In this document: positions 1 through 7,984 of the stretch, in pieces
How positions within the stretch are numbered: position 1 is the stretch's first letter
How the letters are laid out: each line of letters opens with the position of its first letter
Assembly: GCA_046153015.1 (NCBI GenBank)
Contig: JBJXGF010000066.1
Span: 1-7,984 of the forward strand
Source of the DNA: JBJXGF01 sp046153015
Lineage (GTDB): Bacteria > Actinomycetota > Acidimicrobiia > Acidimicrobiales > CAIXPF01
Reading direction: 5' to 3'
Length of the DNA: 7,984 nucleotides
Notes under the pieces: model-generated
The model's input: only the letters and a program-made list of their open reading frames with translations
The model's database searches: none
What the model was told of the DNA's origin: nothing
Made by a program: the position numbers and the translations under genes

Positions 1-460
1 CGGGGGGCCACGGGCGGGCGGTGAAGCGGGCCGGGGCCGCCTCGACCGGGCGGTCCGCCTCGCCCCCGTGCTCGAGCGGGCCCGTCCACGCCGCCAGGCC
101 GCCGTCGAGGAGGGCGGCGTCCTCGCCCAGCGCCCGCAGCATCCACACCAGCCGGCTGGCCACCATCCCGCCGGCGTCGTCGTACGCCACCACCGCGGCG
201 CCGTCGCCCACGCCGGCGCGGCGCATGCCCTCGGCGAACACCTCCGGGTCGGGCAGCGGGTGACGGCCGGCGTCCGGCGAGGCCGGCCCCGCCAACCAGC
301 GGTCGAGGTCCAGGAACACCGCGCTGGGCAGGTGGGCCGCCTCGTAGGCGGCCGCCCCCGGCCGGCCGTCGAGGTACCACCGCACGTCGCAGATCACCAC
401 GGCCGGCGCGTGCGCGACCAGCCAGTGGACGGTGACGATCGGGCCGGGCAGCAGGCTCAC
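1..460 (-). CDS. Thiosulfate/3-mercaptopyruvate sulfurtransferase, N-terminal rhodanese part (truncated by window edge)
   Basis: This is the first 153 codons of a sulfurtransferase of the tandem-rhodanese family, which moves sulfane sulfur from thiosulfate or 3-mercaptopyruvate to a thiophilic acceptor, usually in the cytosol. Reading leftwards from GTG at 460, the protein shows the first rhodanese motif (CDVRWYLDG at residues 24-32, then AAHLPSAVFLDLD at 41-53), a GRHPLPDPEVF segment (65-75) typical of the family, the loop VVAYDDAGG (90-98) and the second rhodanese signature LLDGGLAAW (117-125). In tandem enzymes the N-terminal domain is inactive, with Asp where the catalytic Cys would be; Asp94 or Asp95 fits that. 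The active Cys should lie in the C-terminal domain outside the window. No good Shine-Dalgarno precedes the GTG, so it may be leaderless or weakly translated. It is divergent from dnaJ with an 86-nt gap. The family is clear; substrate preference cannot be told from this half. Confidence 0.88.
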   Translation of the reverse strand, partial: MSLLPGPIVTVHWLVAHAPAVVICDVRWYLDGRPGAAAYEAAHLPSAVFLDLDRWLAGPASPDAGRHPLPDPEVFAEGMRRAGVGDGAAVVAYDDAGGMVASRLVWMLRALGEDAALLDGGLAAWTGPLEHGGEADRPVEAAPARFTARPWPP

Positions 461-483
461 CCGTCAAGTCTCGCAGAATCCGC

Positions 484-509
484 GGAATACGTACCGGCGC
501 AGAGAAGTT
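484..509 (+). promoter_or_regulatory. Possible SigH/SigR-type (ECF) promoter for the dnaJ-clpB operon
   Basis: GGAAT at 484-488 is followed after exactly 18 nt by GTT at 507-509, matching the GGAAT-N16-18-GTT consensus of the thiol-oxidative and heat-stress sigma factors SigR of Streptomyces and SigH of Mycobacterium. The GTT forms the start of the left arm of the inverted repeat at 506-528, so a repressor bound there would cover the -10 element and the expected start site near 514-518. In Mycobacterium tuberculosis, clpB and dnaK are known to be controlled by both SigH and HspR, which makes the arrangement plausible. The motif is short and could occur by chance; I see no convincing housekeeping -35/-10 pair here. 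Confidence 0.4.
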
Positions 510-528
510 GAGTTTAGTACGCTCAACT
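506..528. promoter_or_regulatory. HAIR-like operator (predicted HspR binding site)
   Basis: AGTTGAG at 506-512 and CTCAACT at 522-528 are perfect inverted repeats separated by 9 nt. Written in the usual form, GTTGAGT-N7-GCTCAAC (507-527) matches the HspR-associated inverted repeat CTTGAGT-N7-ACTCAAG at 6 of 7 and 5 of 7 arm positions with the exact spacing. HspR is a MerR-family heat-shock repressor of actinobacteria that acts with DnaK on the dnaK, clpB and lon promoters. The repeat is AT-richer than its surroundings and lies 19-41 nt upstream of the dnaJ start, directly in front of the gene class HspR controls. It may also affect the divergent sulfurtransferase gene. HspR itself is not encoded in the window. 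Confidence 0.75.
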
Positions 529-534
529 ATTGGC

Positions 535-543
535 GGGAGGAGG
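535..543 (+). promoter_or_regulatory. Ribosome binding site that fixes the dnaJ start
   Basis: GGGAGGAGG is an extended Shine-Dalgarno sequence; its GGAGG at 536-540 lies 6 nt before ATG 547. The frame is open upstream to a TTG at 508, but that codon lies inside the operator repeat and has no ribosome binding site, so initiation at 547 is strongly preferred. Confidence 0.85.
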
Positions 544-546
544 CGC

Positions 547-1527
547 ATGAGCCCGTCGCAGGACTGGTTCGAGACCGATTTCTACGAGGTCCTCGGCGTG
601 CCGAAGACGGCCTCCGACAAGGATCTGACCAAGGCGTATCGCAAGCTGGCCCGCCAGCTCCATCCCGACGCCAACCCGGACAACCAGCAAGCCGAGGACC
701 GCTTCAAGGCCGTGTCCCGGGCCTACGAGGTGCTGAAGGACCCGGCCAGCCGCAAGGAGTACGACGAGGTCCGCCGCCTGGCCGCCGCCGGCGCGGCGCG
801 GCCCGGCTTCGCCCCCGGCGCCGGCGGGGCCCGCTTCCAGCAGTTCGCCGAGGACGACCTGAGCGGCCTCAACCTCGACGACCTGCTCGGCGGCCTGTTC
901 GGCTTCGGCGGGGACGAGGGCTTTCGCCCGAGGGGCGCCCGCCAGGCCCGCCGCACCCCGGAGCGGGGCCGAGACGTGCACGCCACGCTGGCCATGAGCT
1001 TCGACGACGCGGTGCGCGGGATCGAGACCGCCCTCACCGTGGGCGAGCGGGAGATCAAGGTTCGCATCCCCGCCGGGGTCGAGAACGGCCAGACGATCCG
1101 CCTGCCGCGCAAGGGCCTGCCCGGCCCGCCCGGCGCGCCGGCGGGGGACCTGCTGATCGAGGTGACCGTGCCGGCGCACCCGATCTTCGGGCGCAAAGGG
1201 CGGGACCTCACCGTGACGCTGCCGGTCCGCTACACCGAGGCCGCCCTCGGCGCCGAGGTCTCCGCCCCCACCCTCGGCGGCCCGCCGGTGAAGATCCGCA
1301 TCCCCGCCGGCGCCCAGCCCGGCCAGACGCTGCGGGTGAAGGGCAAGGGCGTGCCCGCCGCATCCGGCAAGGCGTCCGGCCACAAGGCGGCGGGCGACCT
1401 GCTCGTGACCCTCGAGGTCGTGGCGCCCCGCCGGCTCGACCCCGAGGAGCGGGAGCTCCTCGAGCGGCTGGCGCTCCTCGAGGCCGACCAGCCCTCGCCC
1501 CGCGCCCGCCTCGGGGTGAGCTCGTGA
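547..1527 (+). CDS. dnaJ: DnaJ-like co-chaperone, type B (J domain plus C-terminal domain, no zinc finger)
   Basis: A 326-residue Hsp40 co-chaperone that would stimulate the ATPase of DnaK and deliver unfolded or aggregated clients to it. The J domain spans about residues 11-75: FYEVLGV (12-18), the AYRKLARQLHPD helix II with the essential HPD at 39-41, and AYEVLKDPASRKEYD at about 59-73. A Gly/Ala/Phe-rich linker with LDDLLGGLFGFGG follows (about 80-125). The two-part C-terminal substrate-binding domain then starts at GRDVHATLAMSFDDAVRG and contains IRIPAGAQPGQTLRVKGKG, the classic CTD-II signature. There is not one cysteine in the protein, so the CxxCxGxG zinc-binding region of type A DnaJ is absent; this is the CbpA-like architecture, also seen in Thermus DnaJ. 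The start is set by a strong ribosome binding site. It heads an operon with clpB 74 nt downstream, under a HAIR-like operator, so heat-shock induction is expected. Whether it is the main DnaJ or an accessory one cannot be judged here. Confidence 0.94.
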   Translation: MSPSQDWFETDFYEVLGVPKTASDKDLTKAYRKLARQLHPDANPDNQQAEDRFKAVSRAYEVLKDPASRKEYDEVRRLAAAGAARPGFAPGAGGARFQQFAEDDLSGLNLDDLLGGLFGFGGDEGFRPRGARQARRTPERGRDVHATLAMSFDDAVRGIETALTVGEREIKVRIPAGVENGQTIRLPRKGLPGPPGAPAGDLLIEVTVPAHPIFGRKGRDLTVTLPVRYTEAALGAEVSAPTLGGPPVKIRIPAGAQPGQTLRVKGKGVPAASGKASGHKAAGDLLVTLEVVAPRRLDPEERELLERLALLEADQPSPRARLGVSS

Positions 1528-1583
1528 GCGGCCCTAACCGCCTCGATCCCGCCTCGCCTACCTACGCTCGCTGAAAGAAAGAC

Positions 1584-1588
1584 AGGAG
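1584..1588 (+). promoter_or_regulatory. Ribosome binding site for clpB (long spacer)
   Basis: AGGAG is the only good Shine-Dalgarno in the 74-nt dnaJ-clpB gap. It lies 13 nt before ATG 1602 and 19 nt before the in-frame ATG 1608, so the first ATG is favoured although the spacing is longer than the usual 5-9 nt. The gap has no visible terminator or second operator, consistent with co-transcription. Confidence 0.55.
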
Positions 1589-1601
1589 ACCCACCACCGT
1601 C

Positions 1602-4088
<2,487 letters not shown>

Positions 4089-4090
4089 GC

Positions 4091-4104
4091 GGCTGCGGTC
4101 AGCC
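4091..4104. terminator. Small hairpin between the convergent clpB and XPB genes
   Basis: GGCTG (4091-4095) and CAGCC (4100-4104) form a perfect 5-bp stem with a 4-nt loop. It starts 2 nt after the clpB stop and overlaps the stop codon of the XPB gene on the other strand. There is no U-tract and the stem is short, so terminator function is only a guess; it is the sole stem-like element in the 10-nt gap. Confidence 0.2.
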
Positions 4105-5790
4105 CACGACCGCCTCGGCGTCGAGGATCGTGTACGAGTAGCCCTGCTCGGCCAGGAAGCGCTGGCGGTTGCGGGCGAAACGGACCTCGTCGGTGCCTTC
4201 GGCGATCACCGTGTAGAAGCTGGCGGAGGCGCCGTTGGCCTTGGGCCGCAGGATCCGCCCGAGGCGCTGCGCCTCCTCCTGCCGGCTGCCGTACTGACCG
4301 GACAGCTGGATCGCCACGCTCACCTCGGGCAGATCGATCGAGAAGTTGGCGATCTTCGACACCACCAGCACCCGCAGGCGCCCCGCCCGCAGATCGCCGA
4401 AGATGCGCTCCCGGGTCGACTGGGCGCTCTGCCCGGTGAGCAGCGGGGCGCCGAGGCGCTCTGCGGCCTCCCGCAGCTGCTCGACGAACTGGCCGATCAC
4501 CAGCACCTGCTCGCCGCGGTGGCGCTCCACGAGGGTCTCGACCACCGCCAGCTTCTCGGGGGCGGTCGCCGCCACCCGGTGGCGCAGCTTCGGCTCGGCG
4601 GCGGCGTACTCGGCCCGGCGTTGCGCGCCGAGCGGCACCCGGATCTCGGTGCAGGCGGCCGGGGCGATCCAGCCCGCCGCCTCCACCTCGGCCCACGGCG
4701 CGTCGTAGCGCTTCGGGCCGATCAGGCTGAAGATGTCGGGCTCGCGACGGTCCTCCCGCACCAGCGTGGCGGTGAGGCCGAGGCGGCGCACCGCCTGGAT
4801 CCGCGCCGCAGCGCGGAACACCGGGGCGGGCAGCAGGTGCACCTCGTCGTAGACCACGAGGCCCCAGCCGAGCTCGCTGAACAGGCTCAGGTGCGGGTGC
4901 CGCTCGAACACGTCGGCGTCGGCCGCCGCCGCCGGGTCGGCCCAGGTGAGCGACTGGTAGGTCACGAAGGTCACCGGGCGGAGCTGCTTGCGCTCGCCCG
5001 ACCATTCGCCGAGGTCGTCGGGGGCGAGGCTGGTCTTGTCGAGCGCTTCGCGCATCCACTGGCGGATCGAGGACACCGAGGTGCACACCACCAGCGCCTG
5101 CGCCCCGCTGGCGGCGATGGCGGCGAGGCCCACCACGGTCTTGCCCGCGCCGCAAGGCAGCACCACCACGCCGCTGCCGCCCGACGCCTCGCCGTCGCGC
5201 CACCAGGCGTGCAGGGCGTCGGCCTGGTACGGACGCAGCTCGGCGCCGAGCGCCACCGGGTCGAGCGCCACGCCGGTCTCGAAGCCGGCCTCGTCGGCGG
5301 CGGGCCAGCCGGCGGCCAGCAGCGCCTGCTTCAGCGCGCCGCGGTCGTGCTCGCGCACGGCGAAGCGGTGCCGGTCGAGGCGGCGGCCGAGGAGCTCGCC
5401 CAACCCGCGGACGCCGGCCAGCTCGTCGAGGAGCACGTCGTCGTCGGACACCAGCACGAGCCCGTCCTCGGGCACGCGGGCCAACCAGACGCGTCCGTAC
5501 CGGCCGATCTGGTCGATCACGTCGTGGATCACCACGTCGGGCACCGGGTACTTCGCGAACCCGGTCAGCGCGTCGACGACCTCGTCGGCGGACAGCCCCG
5601 CCACCGCCGCGTTCCACAGCGACAGCGGGGTGATCCGGTAGGTGTGGACGTGCTCCGGCGCCCGTTCCAGGTCGGCGAAGCGGGCGAGGCGCTCCCGAGC
5701 CGCCCCGGCGCGGGGCGAGGCCACCTCGAGCAGCACGGTGAGGTCGCTCTGCACGATGAGCGGGTTGGCGGGGTCGGCGGGATGGGTCAC
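4099..5790 (-). CDS. xpb: XPB/Ssl2-type superfamily 2 DNA helicase
   Basis: A 563-residue bacterial homologue of the eukaryotic repair and transcription helicase XPB (ERCC3), an ATP-dependent 3'-5' DNA helicase/translocase. The N-terminal part (about 11-165, beginning LIVQSDLTVLLEV) is the XPB/Ssl2 N-terminal-like domain. The helicase core follows: LRPYQADALHAWW (186-198), Walker A LPCGAGKT (211-218), DEVH (315-318, motif II), GLTAT (338-342, motif III), the RED motif (345-347) that is an XPB hallmark, and QEEAQRLGRILRPK (504-517, motif VI). Length matches mycobacterial XPB (about 550). The start is GTG 5790, overlapping the stop of the upstream gene by 4 nt (GTGA), so translational coupling is expected. 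A longer open frame runs further upstream but is low-complexity antisense-type sequence over the neighbour and is not part of this protein. Mycobacterial XPB has been purified as an active helicase; its in vivo role (repair or transcription) is unsettled. Convergent with clpB, 10 nt apart. Confidence 0.95.
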   Translation of the reverse strand: MTHPADPANPLIVQSDLTVLLEVASPRAGAARERLARFADLERAPEHVHTYRITPLSLWNAAVAGLSADEVVDALTGFAKYPVPDVVIHDVIDQIGRYGRVWLARVPEDGLVLVSDDDVLLDELAGVRGLGELLGRRLDRHRFAVREHDRGALKQALLAAGWPAADEAGFETGVALDPVALGAELRPYQADALHAWWRDGEASGGSGVVVLPCGAGKTVVGLAAIAASGAQALVVCTSVSSIRQWMREALDKTSLAPDDLGEWSGERKQLRPVTFVTYQSLTWADPAAAADADVFERHPHLSLFSELGWGLVVYDEVHLLPAPVFRAAARIQAVRRLGLTATLVREDRREPDIFSLIGPKRYDAPWAEVEAAGWIAPAACTEIRVPLGAQRRAEYAAAEPKLRHRVAATAPEKLAVVETLVERHRGEQVLVIGQFVEQLREAAERLGAPLLTGQSAQSTRERIFGDLRAGRLRVLVVSKIANFSIDLPEVSVAIQLSGQYGSRQEEAQRLGRILRPKANGASASFYTVIAEGTDEVRFARNRQRFLAEQGYSYTILDAEAVVG

Positions 5791-7937
5791 GCCCGAACCG
5801 CCGGCTCGAGGCGCTCGAGGAGGGTCGGCGTGACCGTCAGCGGGCCGCTCGCTCGCAGACGGCCGGCCACGTCGGTGAGCGCCGCGGCCTGGGCCTCGAG
5901 CTCCTCGGCGTGGCGTTCGAAGGCCCGGTGGCTGCGCCCGGCGGACAGCGTCCGCAGCTCGGCCGCCCGGGCGGCCGCGCAGGCCGCCTCGTCGGCGCTC
6001 GAGCGGGCGCTGGCGGCCGCGCCGCCGGCCAGCGTCTCGGGGGTGAGGCCCTTGCGCTCCAGCGCGGCGTGGACCTTCGCCAGGGCCACGTCGGTGACCG
6101 CCACCGTGTCCGACACCGGGGTCAGCCGCAGCGCCTTCAGCGAGCACGCGGCGACGAGGTCCTGGGGGTCGCGCACCACCACCACCGTGGCTGCGCGCAG
6201 CACCTGCACCGCCCCCGCGCGGGCCGCCGCGTCGCGCACCAGGCGGGTCACCGTGTCGGGCAGCGGCGCCGAGGCCAGCTCGGCGAGGAGGCCGAGCACC
6301 TCGTCGGCGCGCTGGCCGCGCTGCACCGCCTGGGTGATCCGCGTGGCGTCCAGCCGGTAGGTGAGCGCGCCCGACGCGTTCTCGAGCCGGGCGATCGCGT
6401 CGAGCCGGGCGAGCAGGTCGTGGCGCAGGTCGGGCGGCGCCACCACGGTGAGGTCGGCCTGCACGTAGGCGCCGGACGCGCCCGATCCGGCCTCGGCGGC
6501 CGCCGCCGGGTCGTCCAGCACCCGACGCCCGAGCGGGGTGAGCGCCGCCGGGCCCGGCCCGATCACGCCGAGCGCCTCGAGGTCGGCCAGGCACTCGAGG
6601 GCGGCGTCGGGGCGCCCGAGCGAGGCGTAGCGGTCGGCGAACCAGTTGGCGAACTGTTCCCGGTCGGCGTAGCCGCAGCCTTCGGGGAGGGCCAGCAGCT
6701 CCCAGATCACGAGGTGGCGGTTCACCAGGAGCTGCTGGCCGCAGGAGACCGACGGCGTGCACCACTCGGCCACGAGACGCGCCCAGCGCTGCAGCGGCGC
6801 CAGCTCCCGCCACGCGTCGGCCATCATCGGGTCCGCCAGCCACACCCGTTGCACGCTGACCCGCAGGCCTCGCCCGCTGCGGCCGATCTCGTTGGGCAGG
6901 AGCAGCCCGATGCCGATCGCCAGGCGGGACGCCAGCTCGACCGTCTCCTCCGACGAGCCGATTCGCTTGGCGGTCGAACGGACCTCGGCCTTGGCGAGGC
7001 GGGGCTCGTCGGTCTTCAACACGCCCGGCGCGTGGGCCCGCCACAGCTCGAGGGCCTGGTTCAGCGCAGCGACGATCGGCGGCAGGCCCGCGCCTAGCCC
7101 GGCGCCGGCCGGCACGCGTGCCGGCTCGGGCGCCGTGCGCCAGTCGGCCACGAAGGGCCGGGCCACGAACGGCCAGGCCTCCCGCCACACCCAGATGGCG
7201 TCCTCCCACTCGGAGACGCCGACGATGCCCCGCCAGGTCAGCTCGCGCAGCGCCGCGCCCGCGGGGGTGCTCGGTTGATGGACGCCGCCGTAGCGGGGCA
7301 CGGCCCCGCCGAGGAGGTCTCGGTAGTCGAGGCCGAGCCGGCGCGGGCTGGCGGTGGCCGACCCGGCGGCGTCGACGATGCGGCCGAGCAGCGCCTGCGC
7401 CTCGGCCGAGAGCTCGGCGCGGAGCCGAGCCCGGCTGGCCTCGTCGGCCAGCGCGCGGGTGGCCGCGGCCAGGCGCTCGTGCTTGCGGGTCGGCACGGGC
7501 GAGACCCCGAGGTTCGCGCAGATCGTCGCCAGCACGTCGCTCGTCATCGCCTGGTGCTCGGCGAAGGAGAGCGTGACCCCGGCGATGCGTTGGGCCACCC
7601 ACGGGGCCAGCGCGATGCCGTCGCCGTCGTCGAGCACGAGCTCCGCTCGGCGCAGGCGCCCCAGCGCCTCCTCGACCACCCCGGCCGCGGCGCGCGTGGT
7701 CTGGAAGGCGAGCTGCTCGGCGCTGGCCCGGCCGCCCAGGGCGGCGAGCACCCGCAGCAGCCGCTGGCCGGTCACCCCGACCGTCTCGACCGCAGCCCAC
7801 GCGCCGTTGTCGCTGCGACGCAGCCCGTCCAACGCCCCGACCGGGTCGCGCCCATCCCGGGCGAGCGGTCCGAAGCCGAACGCGCTCAGCGTATTGAGCG
7901 GGACGCAGCGTGCGTAGTCTCCCAAGCTCTGAGGCAC
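5787..7937 (-). CDS. XPB-associated protein with XPB/Ssl2 N-terminal-like (Helicase_C_3) domain, Rv0862c type
   Basis: A ~716-residue protein with no Walker A or other helicase motif, placed directly before the XPB gene as Rv0862c precedes Rv0861c in Mycobacterium tuberculosis. The N-terminus has the family-like SLGDYARCVPLNTLSAFG, followed by a helical region with probable winged-helix segments (about 50-115 and 400-475, the latter ending ALTPLGRRVL). Residues about 490-634, beginning VQADLTVVAPPDLR, form a domain that resembles the N-terminal domain of the XPB encoded next door. An Ala/Glu-rich, possibly coiled-coil tail follows (about 640-695). Molecular function is not established; a DNA-binding or regulatory partner of XPB is my inference. 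The start is uncertain: GTG codons at 7961, 7955 and 7937 are in frame. I chose 7937 because it leaves a family-like N-terminus and because the only good ribosome binding site (GGAGG, 7955-7959) lies inside the longer versions. The stop overlaps the XPB start. Confidence 0.85.
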   Translation of the reverse strand: MPQSLGDYARCVPLNTLSAFGFGPLARDGRDPVGALDGLRRSDNGAWAAVETVGVTGQRLLRVLAALGGRASAEQLAFQTTRAAAGVVEEALGRLRRAELVLDDGDGIALAPWVAQRIAGVTLSFAEHQAMTSDVLATICANLGVSPVPTRKHERLAAATRALADEASRARLRAELSAEAQALLGRIVDAAGSATASPRRLGLDYRDLLGGAVPRYGGVHQPSTPAGAALRELTWRGIVGVSEWEDAIWVWREAWPFVARPFVADWRTAPEPARVPAGAGLGAGLPPIVAALNQALELWRAHAPGVLKTDEPRLAKAEVRSTAKRIGSSEETVELASRLAIGIGLLLPNEIGRSGRGLRVSVQRVWLADPMMADAWRELAPLQRWARLVAEWCTPSVSCGQQLLVNRHLVIWELLALPEGCGYADREQFANWFADRYASLGRPDAALECLADLEALGVIGPGPAALTPLGRRVLDDPAAAAEAGSGASGAYVQADLTVVAPPDLRHDLLARLDAIARLENASGALTYRLDATRITQAVQRGQRADEVLGLLAELASAPLPDTVTRLVRDAAARAGAVQVLRAATVVVVRDPQDLVAACSLKALRLTPVSDTVAVTDVALAKVHAALERKGLTPETLAGGAAASARSSADEAACAAARAAELRTLSAGRSHRAFERHAEELEAQAAALTDVAGRLRASGPLTVTPTLLERLEPAVRA

Positions 7938-7948
7938 CCCACGATCAT
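7886..7948 (-). CDS. Possible 20-residue leader ORF at the head of the XPB operon
   Basis: ATG at 7948 is preceded by GGAGG (7955-7959) with a 6-nt spacer, the best ribosome binding site in this area. Its frame is not that of the large gene: it reads 20 codons (MIVGCLRAWETTHAASRSIR) and stops at TGA 7886-7888, overlapping the 5' end of the large coding sequence. The peptide shows no recognisable motif. It could be a translated leader that influences initiation at the downstream GTG, a trace of a frameshift near the true start, or chance. I see no family-like N-terminus in this frame, so a frameshifted true start is less likely. Confidence 0.25.
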   Translation of the reverse strand: MIVGCLRAWETTHAASRSIR

Positions 7949-7984
7949 GGTCCACCTCCACCCCCAGCGCGCGGCAATCGCTGC

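Noticed and set aside
508..546. N-terminal extension of DnaJ starting at TTG 508
   Set aside because: The TTG lies within the operator repeat, has no ribosome binding site, and the 13 extra residues are not J-domain-like. ATG 547 has a strong Shine-Dalgarno.
432..1574. A 380-codon plus-strand frame overlapping dnaJ
   Set aside because: It is the +1/+2 shadow of dnaJ, with Arg/Pro/Gly-rich low-complexity translation and no domain.
1528..1601. A dafA-like small gene or a second regulatory element between dnaJ and clpB
   Set aside because: Only 74 nt, with no start codon plus ribosome binding site for a separate ORF and no repeat beyond the clpB Shine-Dalgarno.
4519..7097. Long plus-strand open frames of 613 and 395 codons over the XPB operon
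   Set aside because: They are antisense to well-supported genes, lack known domains, and show the His/Arg/Gly/Ala bias of GC-rich shadow frames.
5791..7800. A 1233-codon version of the XPB gene extending upstream to 7800
   Set aside because: The extension overlaps the partner gene in another frame and encodes low-complexity Arg/Ala/Gly/Pro-rich sequence. The family N-terminus begins at GTG 5790.

Overview
The window is very GC-rich with GC-biased third codon positions, GTG starts, and long open antisense frames that are by-products of composition. Gene content points to an actinobacterium (Actinomycetota): an HspR-type inverted repeat (HAIR) precedes a chaperone operon, and a bacterial XPB helicase lies directly behind a large protein of the Rv0862c type, as in Mycobacterium. 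A deep-branching class such as Acidimicrobiia is possible, but I cannot establish it from the sequence alone.

Layout, left to right. (1) Bases 1-460, minus strand: 5' part of a tandem-rhodanese sulfurtransferase that runs off the left edge. (2) Bases 461-546: a divergent regulatory region holding a perfect 7-bp-arm inverted repeat that fits the HAIR consensus, a possible SigH/SigR-type promoter whose -10 GTT lies in that repeat, and a strong ribosome binding site. (3) Bases 547-4088, plus strand: a two-gene heat-shock operon, a zinc-finger-less (type B/II) DnaJ-like co-chaperone followed by the ClpB disaggregase. dnaK, grpE and hspR are not in view. (4) Bases 4099-7937, minus strand: a two-gene operon transcribed towards clpB. 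The promoter-proximal gene encodes a ~716-residue protein with a domain resembling the XPB/Ssl2 N-terminal region, and its stop overlaps the GTG start of the XPB helicase gene by 4 nt (GTGA).

How the genes work together. DnaJ delivers aggregated clients to DnaK, which in turn recruits ClpB, so co-transcription under a heat-shock operator makes sense. The XPB pair looks like a conserved DNA-processing or repair module; both proteins carry a related ~145-155-residue domain, which suggests an interacting or paralogous pair. The sulfurtransferase appears unrelated and only shares the divergent control region.

Most notable points: the combined HAIR and ECF-type promoter arrangement, a shortened segment between sensor 1 and the arginine finger in the second ATPase domain of ClpB, the duplicated domain across the XPB pair, and a 20-codon ORF with the best ribosome binding site at the head of the XPB operon, out of frame with the large gene. 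I found no mobile element, CRISPR array, tRNA or rRNA, and no strong candidate for a wholly new system.
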